Assembly (NCBI GenBank): GCA_963787195.1
Contig: CAWBCI010000070.1
Location: forward strand, 1 to 64,000
DNA from: CAWBCI01 sp963787195
Lineage (GTDB): Bacteria; Bacteroidota; Bacteroidia; Bacteroidales; JAGOPY01
Direction: 5' to 3'
DNA: 64,000 nucleotides
Both the position numbers and the translations under genes were made by a program. Shown piece by piece: positions 16,359-25,371 of the stretch (the first letter of the stretch is position 1; every line of letters begins with the position of its first letter). The notes below the pieces were generated by a model. The model ran no database searches and had not been told where the DNA came from. It was given only the letters and a program-made list of their open reading frames with translations.

Positions 16359-18824
16359 ATGCCAGATGAACAAAAGAATACCAAAACGGAAGATCTGAAG
16401 AAGGCAAGTATAGAAGATTTGTTTAAACGCCTTGAAAGTGGAAAGGAAGGACTGTCGGATTCAGAAGTTGAGGAACGGCTTAAAAAATATGGCCCGAATC
16501 AATTGATCGAGCATAAGATCAATCCGATTCTGAAGTTCCTGAAAAGTTTCTGGGGGCCTATCCCCTGGATGATAGAAATAGCGGCCATACTCTCGGCCAT
16601 CATCCATCACTGGGAAGATTTCTGGATTATTCTTGCATTGCTCATGCTGAATGCCATTGTGGGATTCTGGCAGGAGCACAAAGCCGACAATGCCATTGAA
16701 CTCCTGAAGCAGAAACTTGCACTAAAAGCCAAGGTATTAAGAAATAAGAATTGGACGGAACTGCCTGCTGAAAGACTTGTACCAGGGGACATAATACGTA
16801 TAAGATTGGGGGATGTGATTCCGGCAGATGTAAAACTGATCAGCGGGGATTACCTGCAGGTCGATGAGTCGGCCCTGACAGGGGAATCCCTTCCGGTTGA
16901 GAAGAAAATTTCTGATGTAGCCTATTCCGGCTCCATCATTCGACAGGGAGAAATGAATGGACTGGTGGTTGCCACAGGTATGAAGACTTTCTTCGGGAAA
17001 ACTGCCGAGCTGGTGGAGGAAGCCCGGACAGTAAGCCATTTCCAGAAAGCTGTTATAAAAATCGGGAACTATCTGATACTTTTTGCTCTTGTCCTGGTAG
17101 TGGTAATATTCATTTTTGGTCTTTTCAGACATGAAAGCGTCATGGATATCTTCCAGTTTGCCCTCGTACTGACGGTTGCAGCCATTCCCGCGGCATTACC
17201 TGCAGTTCTTTCGGTAACTATGGCGGTAGGGGCCACGGCCCTGGCAAAGAAGGAAGCTATTGTAAGTAAACTCTCCGCCATAGAGGAAATGGCGGGGATG
17301 GACATACTTTGTTCCGACAAGACCGGCACCATCACTAAAAACGAACTGACCCTGGCTGAAGTAGTCCCCTTCAAAGGCTATAAGTCAAATGATGTGCTCC
17401 TGTATGCAGCACTCGCCTCCAATGCGGAGGATAAAGATCCTATCGACAGTGCAATCCTGGGTGGGGTGGCGATTCAGAAAGATATTGCCGATTACCTGGA
17501 TAAATATACTGTCAGTGAATTTAAGCCTTTCGATCCGGTTTCCAAACGGACCGAATCAACAGTTACCGATAAAAATTCTAAGGTGTTCACGGTTGCCAAG
17601 GGGGCCCCGCAAGTTATACTCGAACTGAGTAGTCAGAAAGAGAGCCTTGGGGAAGAGGTCAATAAGAATGTGGATGAGTTTGCGACGAAAGGTTACCGGG
17701 CTCTGGGAGTGGCATTGGGTGATAAAGAAGGTAAATGGAATTATGTCGGACTGATTCCACTTTACGATCCTCCCCGTGAAGATTCAGCCGAAACCATCCG
17801 GAAAGCACAGGAGATGGGAGTGGAGGTGAAAATGGTGACCGGTGATCATACTTCCATAGCTAAGGAAATTGCACGGATGGTAGGCTTGAAAACCAATATC
17901 CTGGAAGCAGATACTATTTTACATGAAAAAGACCGGCAGGCTGCTGCAATTATAGAGAAAGCCAATGGCTTCGCCCAGGTCTTTCCTGAGCATAAGTACC
18001 ACATCGTGGAACTCTTACAGCAAAAAGGTCATATAGTCGGGATGACAGGGGATGGGGTGAACGATGCCCCTGCTCTGAAGAAGGCGGATGCCGGGATAGC
18101 TGTTGCCGGGGCTACCGATGCAGCTAAATCAGCCGCAGCCATAGTGCTTACAAAACCAGGCTTATCGGTTATCATTGATGCTATATTGCAAAGCCGGAAG
18201 ATCTTCCAACGTATGAATAATTATGCAATATACAGGATGGCGGAAACGATCAGGGTGCTTTTGTTCATCACGCTTTCCATCATCACCTTCCGCTTTTACC
18301 CGGTCACGGCTCTGATGATCGTGCTGCTGGCATTATTGAACGATGCACCTATCATGACCATAGCTTATGATAACGTGAAAATATCTAAAAACCCTGACCG
18401 CTGGAATATGAGGACTACCCTTGGAATGGCCACGGTTCTGGGAGTGATAGGGGTATTCAGTTCTTTTGGGATCTTTTATATTGGGAAGGAAATTTTCCAT
18501 CTGGATAAAGATATACTCCAGTCATTTATCTACCTGAAGCTTTCGGTTGCCGGCCAGCTCACTGTCTTTGTGGCCCGTACCAAAGGGCATTTCTGGACAG
18601 TGAAACCGGCCAAACCCTTGCTCATTGCTGTTATCCTAACCCAGACGGTTGCAACCCTGATTACGGTCTATGGTTTCCTGCTTCCGGCCATGGGCTGGAA
18701 GTATGCCGGATTCATTTGGGCATACGCCCTGGTAGCATTCCTGATTACCGATTATCTAAAGGTGAAGGTGTATGAATTAATGGATCATTCGGGTTTGAAG
18801 TTCAGCAGGCTGAAGGCAGCTTAA
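16359..18824 (+). CDS. Plasma-membrane proton-efflux P-type ATPase (P3A)
   Basis: P3A ATPases pump protons outward at the expense of ATP. Visible are the cation-ATPase N-terminal segment, the A-domain motif DESALTGESLPVEK, the phosphorylation motif SDKTGTITKNE with Asp320, the N-domain KGAPQVILEL, and the hinge MTGDGVNDAPALKKADAGIA. FWQEHKADNAIELLKQKL in the second helix hairpin and the short C-terminus separate it from Ca2+ and Mg2+ pumps and agree with the H+ subgroup. The 821-residue length is typical. The ATG at 16359 replaces a TTG at 16353. Related genes occur in methanogens and many environmental bacteria, so horizontal spread is plausible though not demonstrated. Confidence 0.9.
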   Translation: MPDEQKNTKTEDLKKASIEDLFKRLESGKEGLSDSEVEERLKKYGPNQLIEHKINPILKFLKSFWGPIPWMIEIAAILSAIIHHWEDFWIILALLMLNAIVGFWQEHKADNAIELLKQKLALKAKVLRNKNWTELPAERLVPGDIIRIRLGDVIPADVKLISGDYLQVDESALTGESLPVEKKISDVAYSGSIIRQGEMNGLVVATGMKTFFGKTAELVEEARTVSHFQKAVIKIGNYLILFALVLVVVIFIFGLFRHESVMDIFQFALVLTVAAIPAALPAVLSVTMAVGATALAKKEAIVSKLSAIEEMAGMDILCSDKTGTITKNELTLAEVVPFKGYKSNDVLLYAALASNAEDKDPIDSAILGGVAIQKDIADYLDKYTVSEFKPFDPVSKRTESTVTDKNSKVFTVAKGAPQVILELSSQKESLGEEVNKNVDEFATKGYRALGVALGDKEGKWNYVGLIPLYDPPREDSAETIRKAQEMGVEVKMVTGDHTSIAKEIARMVGLKTNILEADTILHEKDRQAAAIIEKANGFAQVFPEHKYHIVELLQQKGHIVGMTGDGVNDAPALKKADAGIAVAGATDAAKSAAAIVLTKPGLSVIIDAILQSRKIFQRMNNYAIYRMAETIRVLLFITLSIITFRFYPVTALMIVLLALLNDAPIMTIAYDNVKISKNPDRWNMRTTLGMATVLGVIGVFSSFGIFYIGKEIFHLDKDILQSFIYLKLSVAGQLTVFVARTKGHFWTVKPAKPLLIAVILTQTVATLITVYGFLLPAMGWKYAGFIWAYALVAFLITDYLKVKVYELMDHSGLKFSRLKAA

Positions 18825-18886
18825 CTTTTAAGCAGAGGTGCTTTGGATTTTGAATGTCCAATTCAGCTCGAAAAAGCCGAATATTT

Positions 18887-18914
18887 GTAACAGACGGGTT
18901 AACCCGTCTGTTAT
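18887..18914. terminator. Bidirectional terminator (perfect 26-bp palindrome)
   Basis: TAACAGACGGGTT (18888-18900) is followed immediately by its exact reverse complement (18901-18913). It sits between the convergent ATPase and helicase genes, 10 bp from the helicase stop, and can serve both. Confidence 0.65.
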
Positions 18915-18923
18915 AAATGATTT

Positions 18924-20150
18924 TTACCTGCGGGGCCTGTGGCTATTTTTATTCCCACGACCTTTAAAATTCCTGTTTCCACTTGGTTTCCTCCTCATAG
19001 TCGGATTGTACTCAGGTGCAGGACCGTACTTTTCCGGTAAAATCATCTTTGGGACCTCCTTACCAAGGAGCTTTTCTATCGTTGAAAATTTCTGCTGATC
19101 AGCTTCATTCACAAGTGTAATAGCCTCCCCGTTTGATTCGGCGCGGGCGGTTCGCCCGATGCGGTGAACATAATCTTCAGCATCATGAGGGACATCAAAA
19201 TTAATTACCATGTCAATATCCTCGATGTCAATACCTCTTGAAAGTATATCAGTGGCTACCAATATATTGAGCTCCCTGTTTTTAAAGCTTCTCAAAACTT
19301 TTTCCCGCTCGGCCTGTTCCAGATCGGAATGTATATCCGAGGATGAAAGCCCGGCTCTTTGCAATTCTTTGTTCAGGATCTTGGTACTGCTCTTTGTAGA
19401 GCAGAAAACCAGGACGCTCCTCAGTTTCCGGGCCTTTAATATGTCTTTGACAAGTGTGACTTTCTGATTATCATAAACTATATAAGCTTCCTGTTTTATT
19501 TTATCGGGAGGCTTTGACAGATTCAGATTGACTTCCGCCGGATTTTGCAGTACACTTTTTGCCAGGCGCTTAATTTCATGGGGTACGGTTGCAGAGAAAA
19601 GAAGGGTTTGTCTCTCTTTAGGAATATGCGATGTGATTTTCATGATGTCGTCATAAAAACCTATGTCGAGCATACGGTCAGCCTCATCCAGTATGAGGTA
19701 TTGCAATTCGTTCAGTTTCACATAGCCCATGTTCAGGTGGGCTATGAACCTTCCGGGTGTGGTAATGATCATATCGGCACCCTGGGTGAGGGCCTGCTTT
19801 TCACGGGAGAAAGAACTGCCGTCTCCACCGCCGTAAACAGCTATAGAGTTGATAGGTACAAAATAGGAGAGGCCCTCCATTTGCTGGTCTATCTGAACTG
19901 CCAATTCCCTGGTAGGTACAACCACCAGGGCTTTAATATGTTTATGTTCGGGTGAACTTATCATTTTATTAATAAGAGGCAGTAAATAGGCTGCAGTTTT
20001 TCCGGAACCGGTCTGAGAGGAAGCAATAATATCTTTTCCGTCTGTAATGAGGGGTATAACCAGTTCCTGCACCGGGGTGGGCTTTAGAAAACCCATAGAT
20101 TCAATACCCTCCAGAAGGCGCGGGTCAAAATTAAAATCCTTAAATGTCAA
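18924..20150 (-). CDS. DEAD-box RNA helicase (RhlE-like)
   Basis: ATP-dependent RNA helicase for RNA unwinding in ribosome assembly or mRNA turnover. Motifs in order: Q motif (GFLKPTPVQELVIP), Walker A ASSQTGSGKT, PTRELA, DEAD box in LILDEADRMLD, SAT in LLFSATVP, then domain 2 with VLVFCSTKSS, ILVATDILSRGIDIEDID and HRIGRTARAE. The tail is basic with NRNFKGRGNKN, an RNA-binding extension. The start is TTG at 20150: no in-frame ATG lies upstream, and MTFKDFNF agrees with family N-termini, so a non-ATG start seems real. Confidence 0.93.
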   Translation of the reverse strand: MTFKDFNFDPRLLEGIESMGFLKPTPVQELVIPLITDGKDIIASSQTGSGKTAAYLLPLINKMISSPEHKHIKALVVVPTRELAVQIDQQMEGLSYFVPINSIAVYGGGDGSSFSREKQALTQGADMIITTPGRFIAHLNMGYVKLNELQYLILDEADRMLDIGFYDDIMKITSHIPKERQTLLFSATVPHEIKRLAKSVLQNPAEVNLNLSKPPDKIKQEAYIVYDNQKVTLVKDILKARKLRSVLVFCSTKSSTKILNKELQRAGLSSSDIHSDLEQAEREKVLRSFKNRELNILVATDILSRGIDIEDIDMVINFDVPHDAEDYVHRIGRTARAESNGEAITLVNEADQQKFSTIEKLLGKEVPKMILPEKYGPAPEYNPTMRRKPSGNRNFKGRGNKNSHRPRR

Positions 20151-20182
20151 TTGAATGATGATTAAATTAGAATATAGAAATG

Positions 20183-20190
20183 CAAAGGTA
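20183..20190 (-). promoter_or_regulatory. Predicted -7 element of the DEAD-box helicase gene
   Basis: TACCTTTG on the minus strand, 32 bases before the TTG start. No convincing -33 element at standard spacing. Confidence 0.35.
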
Positions 20191-20210
20191 ATTAATTAAA
20201 GCTAATTACA

Positions 20211-20918
20211 CTAAGCAACTCCGGCAGTCCACAACCAGAAAATACCGACCAGGATGGCGAGGATGCCTGCTATCAGACGCAGATATTTGAATACACTGGC
20301 CTGATTGGCCTTAGAAGATCTGATCGCGACCAGGCCCATAATCAGGGCATAGGCAACCATAGTCAGGATGGTGCCCAGGGCAAATCCGCTCAGGTAGAAA
20401 ACTGAATCAGCAAAGGTAGGCAGAGCAAGGGTTGGAAGGATAAGTACGAAGTGGGAAACCCCTGCAAATCCATGCAAGGTTCCTACAGAAATGGCTGTAA
20501 TATTATTTTGCTTGCGGGTCTTGCTGTGACTGTGTTTATGATTGAATTCATTTTCATGTTCATGGCTATGAATATGGACATAAGGTTCGGGTTGTGTATG
20601 CACATGAGGATGAGCATGATGCGTGTGAAAATGCCCGTATACTTTATAAATCGACCATAATCCTATGCCAATTAATACGATGCCGACAAGATATTCACTA
20701 TATCCTGAAATCATCTTTATATCGATATATTCACGGAATAATAAATAGACACCGCCTATTAACAACATTCCCGCTACATGTCCTATCCCCCAGAAAAGAC
20801 CTATATGCCAGGCTTTTTTCTTGTTTTCAATGGCCAGAGGCGTCACTGCTGCCAGATGATCCGGCCCGGTGATCACATGGACTGAACTCATTAATATCCC
20901 GGTAAAAAATTGTATCAT
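20211..20918 (-). CDS. UreH/NiCoT-like nickel permease with histidine-rich loop
   Basis: Inner-membrane permease predicted to move Ni2+ (or Co2+). The first helix carries HVITGPDHLAAVTP, the conserved His...Asp-His signature of UreH/RcnA/NiCoT-related transporters. About six hydrophobic helices are present. Between helices 3 and 4 is a cytoplasmic- or periplasmic-facing loop with roughly fifteen histidines in about 45 residues (for example HTHHAHPHVHTQPEP and HIHSHEHENEFNHKHSHS), a metal-binding feature. It is the last gene of the NikR module and begins 20 bp after the FmdE-like gene. The co-occurring NikR argues for nickel rather than cobalt. Confidence 0.85.
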   Translation of the reverse strand: MIQFFTGILMSSVHVITGPDHLAAVTPLAIENKKKAWHIGLFWGIGHVAGMLLIGGVYLLFREYIDIKMISGYSEYLVGIVLIGIGLWSIYKVYGHFHTHHAHPHVHTQPEPYVHIHSHEHENEFNHKHSHSKTRKQNNITAISVGTLHGFAGVSHFVLILPTLALPTFADSVFYLSGFALGTILTMVAYALIMGLVAIRSSKANQASVFKYLRLIAGILAILVGIFWLWTAGVA

Positions 20919-20938
20919 GGATTATTTTTAAAAGAAGA

Positions 20939-21586
20939 CTATAATTCCCGGATTTCAAATATCTCATTCCGGTCGAGCTGCCTCCAGTAATAAATGGCCT
21001 GCTGCCTGACCCTTAGCCAATATTCCGGACTATTGGGGCCAACTTCCCTGATAATTCCTGAGATATCATTTTTAATCTGATTCCAGTATTCATCCTTTAG
21101 CTTTATCCGGATTGTTTTTCCCTGGTACATAAAGTCGGCCTGGGGCAAAAAATCCGGGCTGTCGCTGACCCGTATCAGTCCATGACCCATGGTTGCTCCT
21201 GTACTTACCTGCAAGCCGTCGATCATGCAACTCAAGGGAGGCTTCTGGCCGGCATAGGATACAAGCTTTATATGATCCAACCCCGCGCCTAAATATTCCC
21301 TGGCCTTAAGGCCCATTTTGGTGCCTATGATGGCATATATTCCAAGATGCCCGTGAAGCTCATTCGTCAACACCCCAAGCCGGAATTCCTCTTCCCCATA
21401 ACGGCTGATCATTTGCACCACATAAGGAGCTACATCTTCAGCATACATACCCGGATCGACAGGAAAATTCCTGAATACAATATTTTCTTCTATATCATGT
21501 GAATGTTCCGTTTTTTCTTCCTGGGCTGTGAGATTTGAGTATGTCATAGTACTGATTATAATAATAATTATCTGGAAATTTTTCAT
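20939..21586 (-). CDS. Periplasmic FmdE-family protein of a nickel module
   Basis: FmdE-type domains were named after subunit E of formylmethanofuran dehydrogenase but occur in many bacteria without that enzyme. The characteristic core is here as NELHGHLGIYAIIGTKMGLKA and LSCMIDGLQVSTGATMGHG, followed by a conserved C-terminal strand region. A signal peptide (residues 1-21) and a following EHSHD segment imply export to the periplasm. Histidines, aspartates and the single core cysteine could bind metal. It lies 13 bp after the TonB receptor stop. I infer a periplasmic nickel carrier between receptor and permease; no experiment supports this yet. Confidence 0.8.
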   Translation of the reverse strand: MKNFQIIIIIISTMTYSNLTAQEEKTEHSHDIEENIVFRNFPVDPGMYAEDVAPYVVQMISRYGEEEFRLGVLTNELHGHLGIYAIIGTKMGLKAREYLGAGLDHIKLVSYAGQKPPLSCMIDGLQVSTGATMGHGLIRVSDSPDFLPQADFMYQGKTIRIKLKDEYWNQIKNDISGIIREVGPNSPEYWLRVRQQAIYYWRQLDRNEIFEIREL

Positions 21587-21599
21587 ACAGTTCAGATAT

Positions 21600-23687
21600 T
21601 TAATTCTTTAATCTCAAACTTAGGCCACCTAATAAATTGATTCCCGGCATAGGATATCCAAAGTTGATTGCATATTTCTTGTCACTGAGATTTTGGCCGT
21701 TTATATATAGTGTTAGATATTTTTTAAAGACATAAGCCACACGGGCATTAATGAGGGTATACGATTGTTTTACAGCAGGCTCAGTTTGGGAATACAGATT
21801 TCCTGTGTATTCGACATTTGTATTAAACCTGAATCCCTTCCAGCAATAATTAGCTTCCACGAAAAACTGCTGCTCAGGCGCTGAAATTATGACCTTATCG
21901 GTATGGAGATAACTGTAATTAGTATTCAGATTTAATTTTTCGGAGATGATGTATTTTCCCTGGAATTCAATTCCGTAGTTCTCAAAATTTCCTATATTTT
22001 TATTTGAAATATCCGGGTAATATCCGCTAGTTTCAATCAGATTGTTCCCGACTGAATAATAAGGGGTGATTTCAAAACTGAGTTTTCCCTTGAGGAATTT
22101 CTGAATGAAAGTGATTTCATAATTCCACATATTCTCCGGCTTAAGATCCGGATTTGCCGCTTTGAAGAGAAATAATTCCTGTATGGTCGGGCTGCGGAAA
22201 CCTTTTGCAACATTAGCCTTGAGAACTGAATTCCCTGATATTTCATAGGAAAGTCCTGATTCGGGAACCCATTCGCTGCCATAGCTCTGGTTATCCTGTA
22301 ATCGGAGACCTGCAGTTGCATATAATTTTTTAAGAATTTGCTGCTGCACCAAAATATAAGCTCCCTTCTCTGTTAAAGTCGTATCCACAAATTTCATTGG
22401 TGGTGCAGGATTTATATTTTCGGCAAAGCCCCCGTATTTAACATAGTCAATACCAATGGTTATAATATTACCTGGAAAAAGCTTAAGCCCCTGATAAAAC
22501 ATGAATCCAAAATTCCGGTCTTTCGAATGAAAACCATCAAAGAGTTTATGTTCACCCCAGTTATAGTAAAACTTCAGGGCTCCCGATACTTTTCCGAAGT
22601 CGTTTTCTGCGCTTACGGAGCCATAAGCTCTCAAAATGTCCTGCCAGTGTGGATTGGTATGATAAGTCGTATCTTCTGTATAGACGGGTCCGGGATCCGT
22701 TGATTTATAGCCTGCCAAACTGATATCAGCCAGGACTTTGATATTCGGGCTTATTTCATAGGAGGTCTTTAAGTATCCGTTATTTATTTTGAAGTCAGAG
22801 TTGGCACGCTGTCCATCAGTCTGGTCATGATTGAAAGAAGCAAAAACTTCAAATCTTTTGTGCTTGTATCCTGCATTGGCTGCATATTTCCAGGTATTGA
22901 AAGAGCCGGCCGCGATATTAGCCGAAGCCGAAAGCCCCTCCCTGTGCTGTTGACGGGTAATGATATTCAGGACCCCGCCCATGGCATTGGATCCATACAG
23001 GATGGATGCAGGCCCCCTGATCACTTCCACTTTCTCAGCATCCGAAGCAATATAAGCATCCGGAAGTGGATGACCGAAAATGCCCATGAATTGCGGATGT
23101 CCGTCGATGAGCACCAGTACCCTGTTGTTGGGAGAGCCCCCAATGCCCCGGATCGTAATCTTGCCGGCGGAACCGTCTGACACGCCGAATCCGGTCATTC
23201 CCCTTTCGGTAACAAACATTCCCGGAGTGTGACTGGCAACGACAGGAAGTACATTTGATTCCCCGCTTTCGCTGATGGCCTGCCGGTCAACAATAGTAAA
23301 AGCAAGTGGGCTGACATTCCTGGAAACCCTGACACGGTTGCCGGTGACTACGGCCTGGTCAGCCTGATAGGCCTTTGCTTTGATCAGAAAATTTAAAGTT
23401 GCAATTTCCCCGGCCTTCAGACTTATTTTTTCTGAAACGCTTTCAAAGCCGATAAAACTGATAGTTAAAGTGTAATTTCCTGCCGGAATTTTCTGCAAAT
23501 TATAATTCCCGTTAAAATCGCTTGCGGTACCATAGTGAGTTCCAATTAAGGAAATGTTCGCACCTGTTAGGGGATTTTTTGTTCCTTCATCACTTATCTT
23601 TCCTGAAATTTCACCGTATTGACTGTAAGCATCAAATGCTAAAATCACGAAGAAGGAAATCAGGAATATTTGTAAAACTTTCGTCAT
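21600..23687 (-). CDS. TonB-dependent receptor, predicted nickel or nickel-chelate uptake
   Basis: Outer-membrane gated barrel of about 695 residues. After the signal peptide comes a carboxypeptidase-D-like regulatory domain (GEISGKISDEGTKNPLTGAN, DFNGNYNLQKIPAGNYTLTI), then the plug (SGESNVLPVVASHTPGMFV, IRGIGGSPNNRVLVLIDGHP, EVIRGPASILYGSNAMGGVL) and the barrel with the terminal block VAYVFKKYLTLYINGQNLSD. No SusD partner is adjacent, so it is not a polysaccharide system. It follows nikR in the same operon. The frame opens at a TTG overlapping the nikR stop, but the ATG at 23687 gives a clean signal peptide. Confidence 0.9.
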   Translation of the reverse strand: MTKVLQIFLISFFVILAFDAYSQYGEISGKISDEGTKNPLTGANISLIGTHYGTASDFNGNYNLQKIPAGNYTLTISFIGFESVSEKISLKAGEIATLNFLIKAKAYQADQAVVTGNRVRVSRNVSPLAFTIVDRQAISESGESNVLPVVASHTPGMFVTERGMTGFGVSDGSAGKITIRGIGGSPNNRVLVLIDGHPQFMGIFGHPLPDAYIASDAEKVEVIRGPASILYGSNAMGGVLNIITRQQHREGLSASANIAAGSFNTWKYAANAGYKHKRFEVFASFNHDQTDGQRANSDFKINNGYLKTSYEISPNIKVLADISLAGYKSTDPGPVYTEDTTYHTNPHWQDILRAYGSVSAENDFGKVSGALKFYYNWGEHKLFDGFHSKDRNFGFMFYQGLKLFPGNIITIGIDYVKYGGFAENINPAPPMKFVDTTLTEKGAYILVQQQILKKLYATAGLRLQDNQSYGSEWVPESGLSYEISGNSVLKANVAKGFRSPTIQELFLFKAANPDLKPENMWNYEITFIQKFLKGKLSFEITPYYSVGNNLIETSGYYPDISNKNIGNFENYGIEFQGKYIISEKLNLNTNYSYLHTDKVIISAPEQQFFVEANYCWKGFRFNTNVEYTGNLYSQTEPAVKQSYTLINARVAYVFKKYLTLYINGQNLSDKKYAINFGYPMPGINLLGGLSLRLKN

Positions 23688-23716
23688 TGTTTTTGCTCTG
23701 AAAGAAAATAATCGGA

Positions 23717-24136
23717 TCAATGCTGATGTTCCTGGATGGAAGTGCCTGACATGACCAATTCCCCATGGTGGATGCCTTTTAAGGCAATCAATTGATTGGC
23801 CAGCTCGGTGAGCTTTTCAGCTTTCCCTTTCACGGCAATGGTTTCCAGGCAATGATCGTGGTCCAGGTGGACATGCTGGACCGATAAAATCAGGTCATGA
23901 TAATCATGCTGAAGAGAGGTCGATGTATTCTGCAGGTCTCTTTTATGATGATCATAAACCAAAACTATTGCCCCGGCTACAACTTCATTTCCTTCCCATT
24001 TTTCCTTTACAAGGTTTTTCCGGATGAGATGACGTATAGCCTGCGAACGGTTGGGGAAACTGTTCAGCCCGGCATATTCATCCAGGGCTTCCAGCAAGTC
24101 TTGTTCAAGGGATACACCGAAACGTTTTACCTGCAT
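23717..24136 (-). CDS. nikR: Nickel-responsive transcriptional regulator NikR
   Basis: NikR is a ribbon-helix-helix repressor with a C-terminal ACT-like nickel-binding tetramerisation domain. The N-terminus (MQVKRFGVSLEQDLLEALDE, then NRSQAIRHLIRKNL) is the DNA-binding part. The high-affinity nickel ligands of the E. coli protein (His76, His87, His89, Cys95) align exactly, one residue later, as His77, His88, His90 and Cys96 in QHDYHDLILSVQHVHLDHDH-C. The length of 139 residues is standard. It is the first gene of an operon with a TonB receptor, an FmdE protein and a permease, and is probably autoregulated through the dyad just upstream. Confidence 0.95.
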   Translation of the reverse strand: MQVKRFGVSLEQDLLEALDEYAGLNSFPNRSQAIRHLIRKNLVKEKWEGNEVVAGAIVLVYDHHKRDLQNTSTSLQHDYHDLILSVQHVHLDHDHCLETIAVKGKAEKLTELANQLIALKGIHHGELVMSGTSIQEHQH

Positions 24137-24137
24137 A

Positions 24138-24164
24138 GTGACACGTTTTTAAATTTCATGACAC
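24138..24164 (-). promoter_or_regulatory. Candidate NikR operator
   Basis: On the minus strand, GTGTCA-N15-TGTCAC forms an imperfect dyad (GTGnCA...TGnCAC, with an extra inner G:C pair), recalling the half-site spacing of known NikR operators (GTATGA-N16-TCATAC in E. coli). It begins exactly where the predicted -7 box ends and runs to within two bases of the nikR ATG, covering the presumed transcription start. Confidence 0.5.
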
Positions 24165-24194
24165 AAAAATATGGACAAATTTTAGCTGCGCAAA
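24164..24194 (-). promoter_or_regulatory. Predicted nikR operon promoter
   Basis: On the minus strand TTTG (24194-24191), a 19-bp spacer and TATTTTTG (24171-24164) give a full match to the Bacteroidota consensus, the best in the window. It would drive nikR, the receptor, the FmdE-like gene and the permease. Confidence 0.6.
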
Positions 24195-24213
24195 TAATTT
24201 CTTACAAAAGGAT

Positions 24214-24221
24214 TAAATTTG
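24214..24221 (+). promoter_or_regulatory. Predicted -7 element of truA
   Basis: TAAATTTG lies 17 bases before the truA ATG and matches TAnnTTTG. Its -33 region would overlap the nikR promoter, so the two divergent promoters are interleaved. Confidence 0.4.
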
Positions 24222-24238
24222 TAAACAATATAAATAAC

Positions 24239-24988
24239 ATGCATACATACCGGTATTTTATAAAACTAGCCTATAATGGAGCGAATTATCATGGTTGGCA
24301 GGAGCAAAAGAATGCTCCTTCTGTTCAGCAAACCATTACCAATGCCATGAATGATATCCTGGGTAGGAAGATTTCCCTTACTGGTTGCGGGCGCACCGAT
24401 ACCGGCGTGCATGCTACTGAATACTACGCGCATTTTGAAGTGGAAGAGGAAATAGGAGGGGAGGGGCTTGAGCATTTAAATTTCCGCCTGAACTCATATT
24501 TACCAAAAGACATCGCCATTTATGATATTTACCCTGTGGAAGCCGGAATGCATGCCCGGTTCAGCGCCCTTTCGAGAACTTATAAATATTATATCCACAC
24601 CCGCAAAGATCCATTTCTGCTTGATAATTCATGGTTTGTATACGGACTGGATGATATTGAAATCATGAACCGGGGATCAAAATTGCTCCTGGAATATGAG
24701 GATTTTACCAGCTTTTCAAAATTGCATACCCAGACTAAGAATAATATTTGTCATATCAGTCATGCCTTGTGGGAAAGGGAAGATCACCGGCTTATTTTTA
24801 CAATTACTGCCGACAGGTTCCTGAGAAACATGGTCAGAGCCATAGTCGGAACGCTTGTAGATTTAGGTAATCATAAAATTGACCTGGAAGGACTCAGGAA
24901 GATCATTGAAAGCCATGACCGCTCGGCTGCCGGGCAGTCGGTGCCGGCACAGGGTTTGTTTTTGAACAGGGTTGTTTACCCGGGCTGA
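24239..24988 (+). CDS. truA: tRNA pseudouridine(38-40) synthase
   Basis: TruA makes pseudouridine at positions 38-40 of the tRNA anticodon arm. Signatures: YFIKLAYNGANYHGWQEQKN, the catalytic-Asp motif LTGCGRTDTGVHATEYYAHF, HARFSALSRTYKYYI, and the C-terminal RFLRNMVRAIVGTLVDLG. The 249-residue length is right. The open frame extends back to 23897 through nikR, but the ATG at 24239 (MHTYRYFIKLAY) gives the family N-terminus. Confidence 0.95.
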   Translation: MHTYRYFIKLAYNGANYHGWQEQKNAPSVQQTITNAMNDILGRKISLTGCGRTDTGVHATEYYAHFEVEEEIGGEGLEHLNFRLNSYLPKDIAIYDIYPVEAGMHARFSALSRTYKYYIHTRKDPFLLDNSWFVYGLDDIEIMNRGSKLLLEYEDFTSFSKLHTQTKNNICHISHALWEREDHRLIFTITADRFLRNMVRAIVGTLVDLGNHKIDLEGLRKIIESHDRSAAGQSVPAQGLFLNRVVYPG

Positions 24989-25371
24989 TATCTGTAAAAT
25001 ATTTGGTTTTTCTTTATCAGGAAGACTCTTTTTCAAGCTTTTTCTTAACTCCAGGTAATTTACCCACTTATTAAAGGAATTGGAAAAAGATTCAAGCCAG
25101 CACTTAATTTATAAAGAATTTAAACAAGAAAATAATTACTTGAAGCTCTGCTTGTTATATATTGAGTATCGGATTAGTGTTGGTGAGCCTAATGCAAGAT
25201 TGATACATATATCAAAAATCTTTATAATTTTGATTTTCAGGGGCCAAGATTACGCATCCCAAACCAACTACCATCCCGATCTTGTCTGTACTTCCTCTCC
25301 TCGGTCTCCTTATAATCTTTATTTATCCAAGTTATTCATTTCAAACTGATTAACCAATTAAATTCATTATT
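24989..25371. other. Intergenic region between truA and the large surface protein
   Basis: AT-rich spacer of 383 bp. An 89-codon frame at 25080-25349 opens at TTG, has no recognisable domain and an unconvincing composition, so it is not called. I see no clear promoter, hairpin or repeat. Confidence 0.5.

Noticed and set aside
25080..25349. 89-codon frame between truA and the large surface protein
   Set aside because: TTG start, no domain and no coding-like composition.
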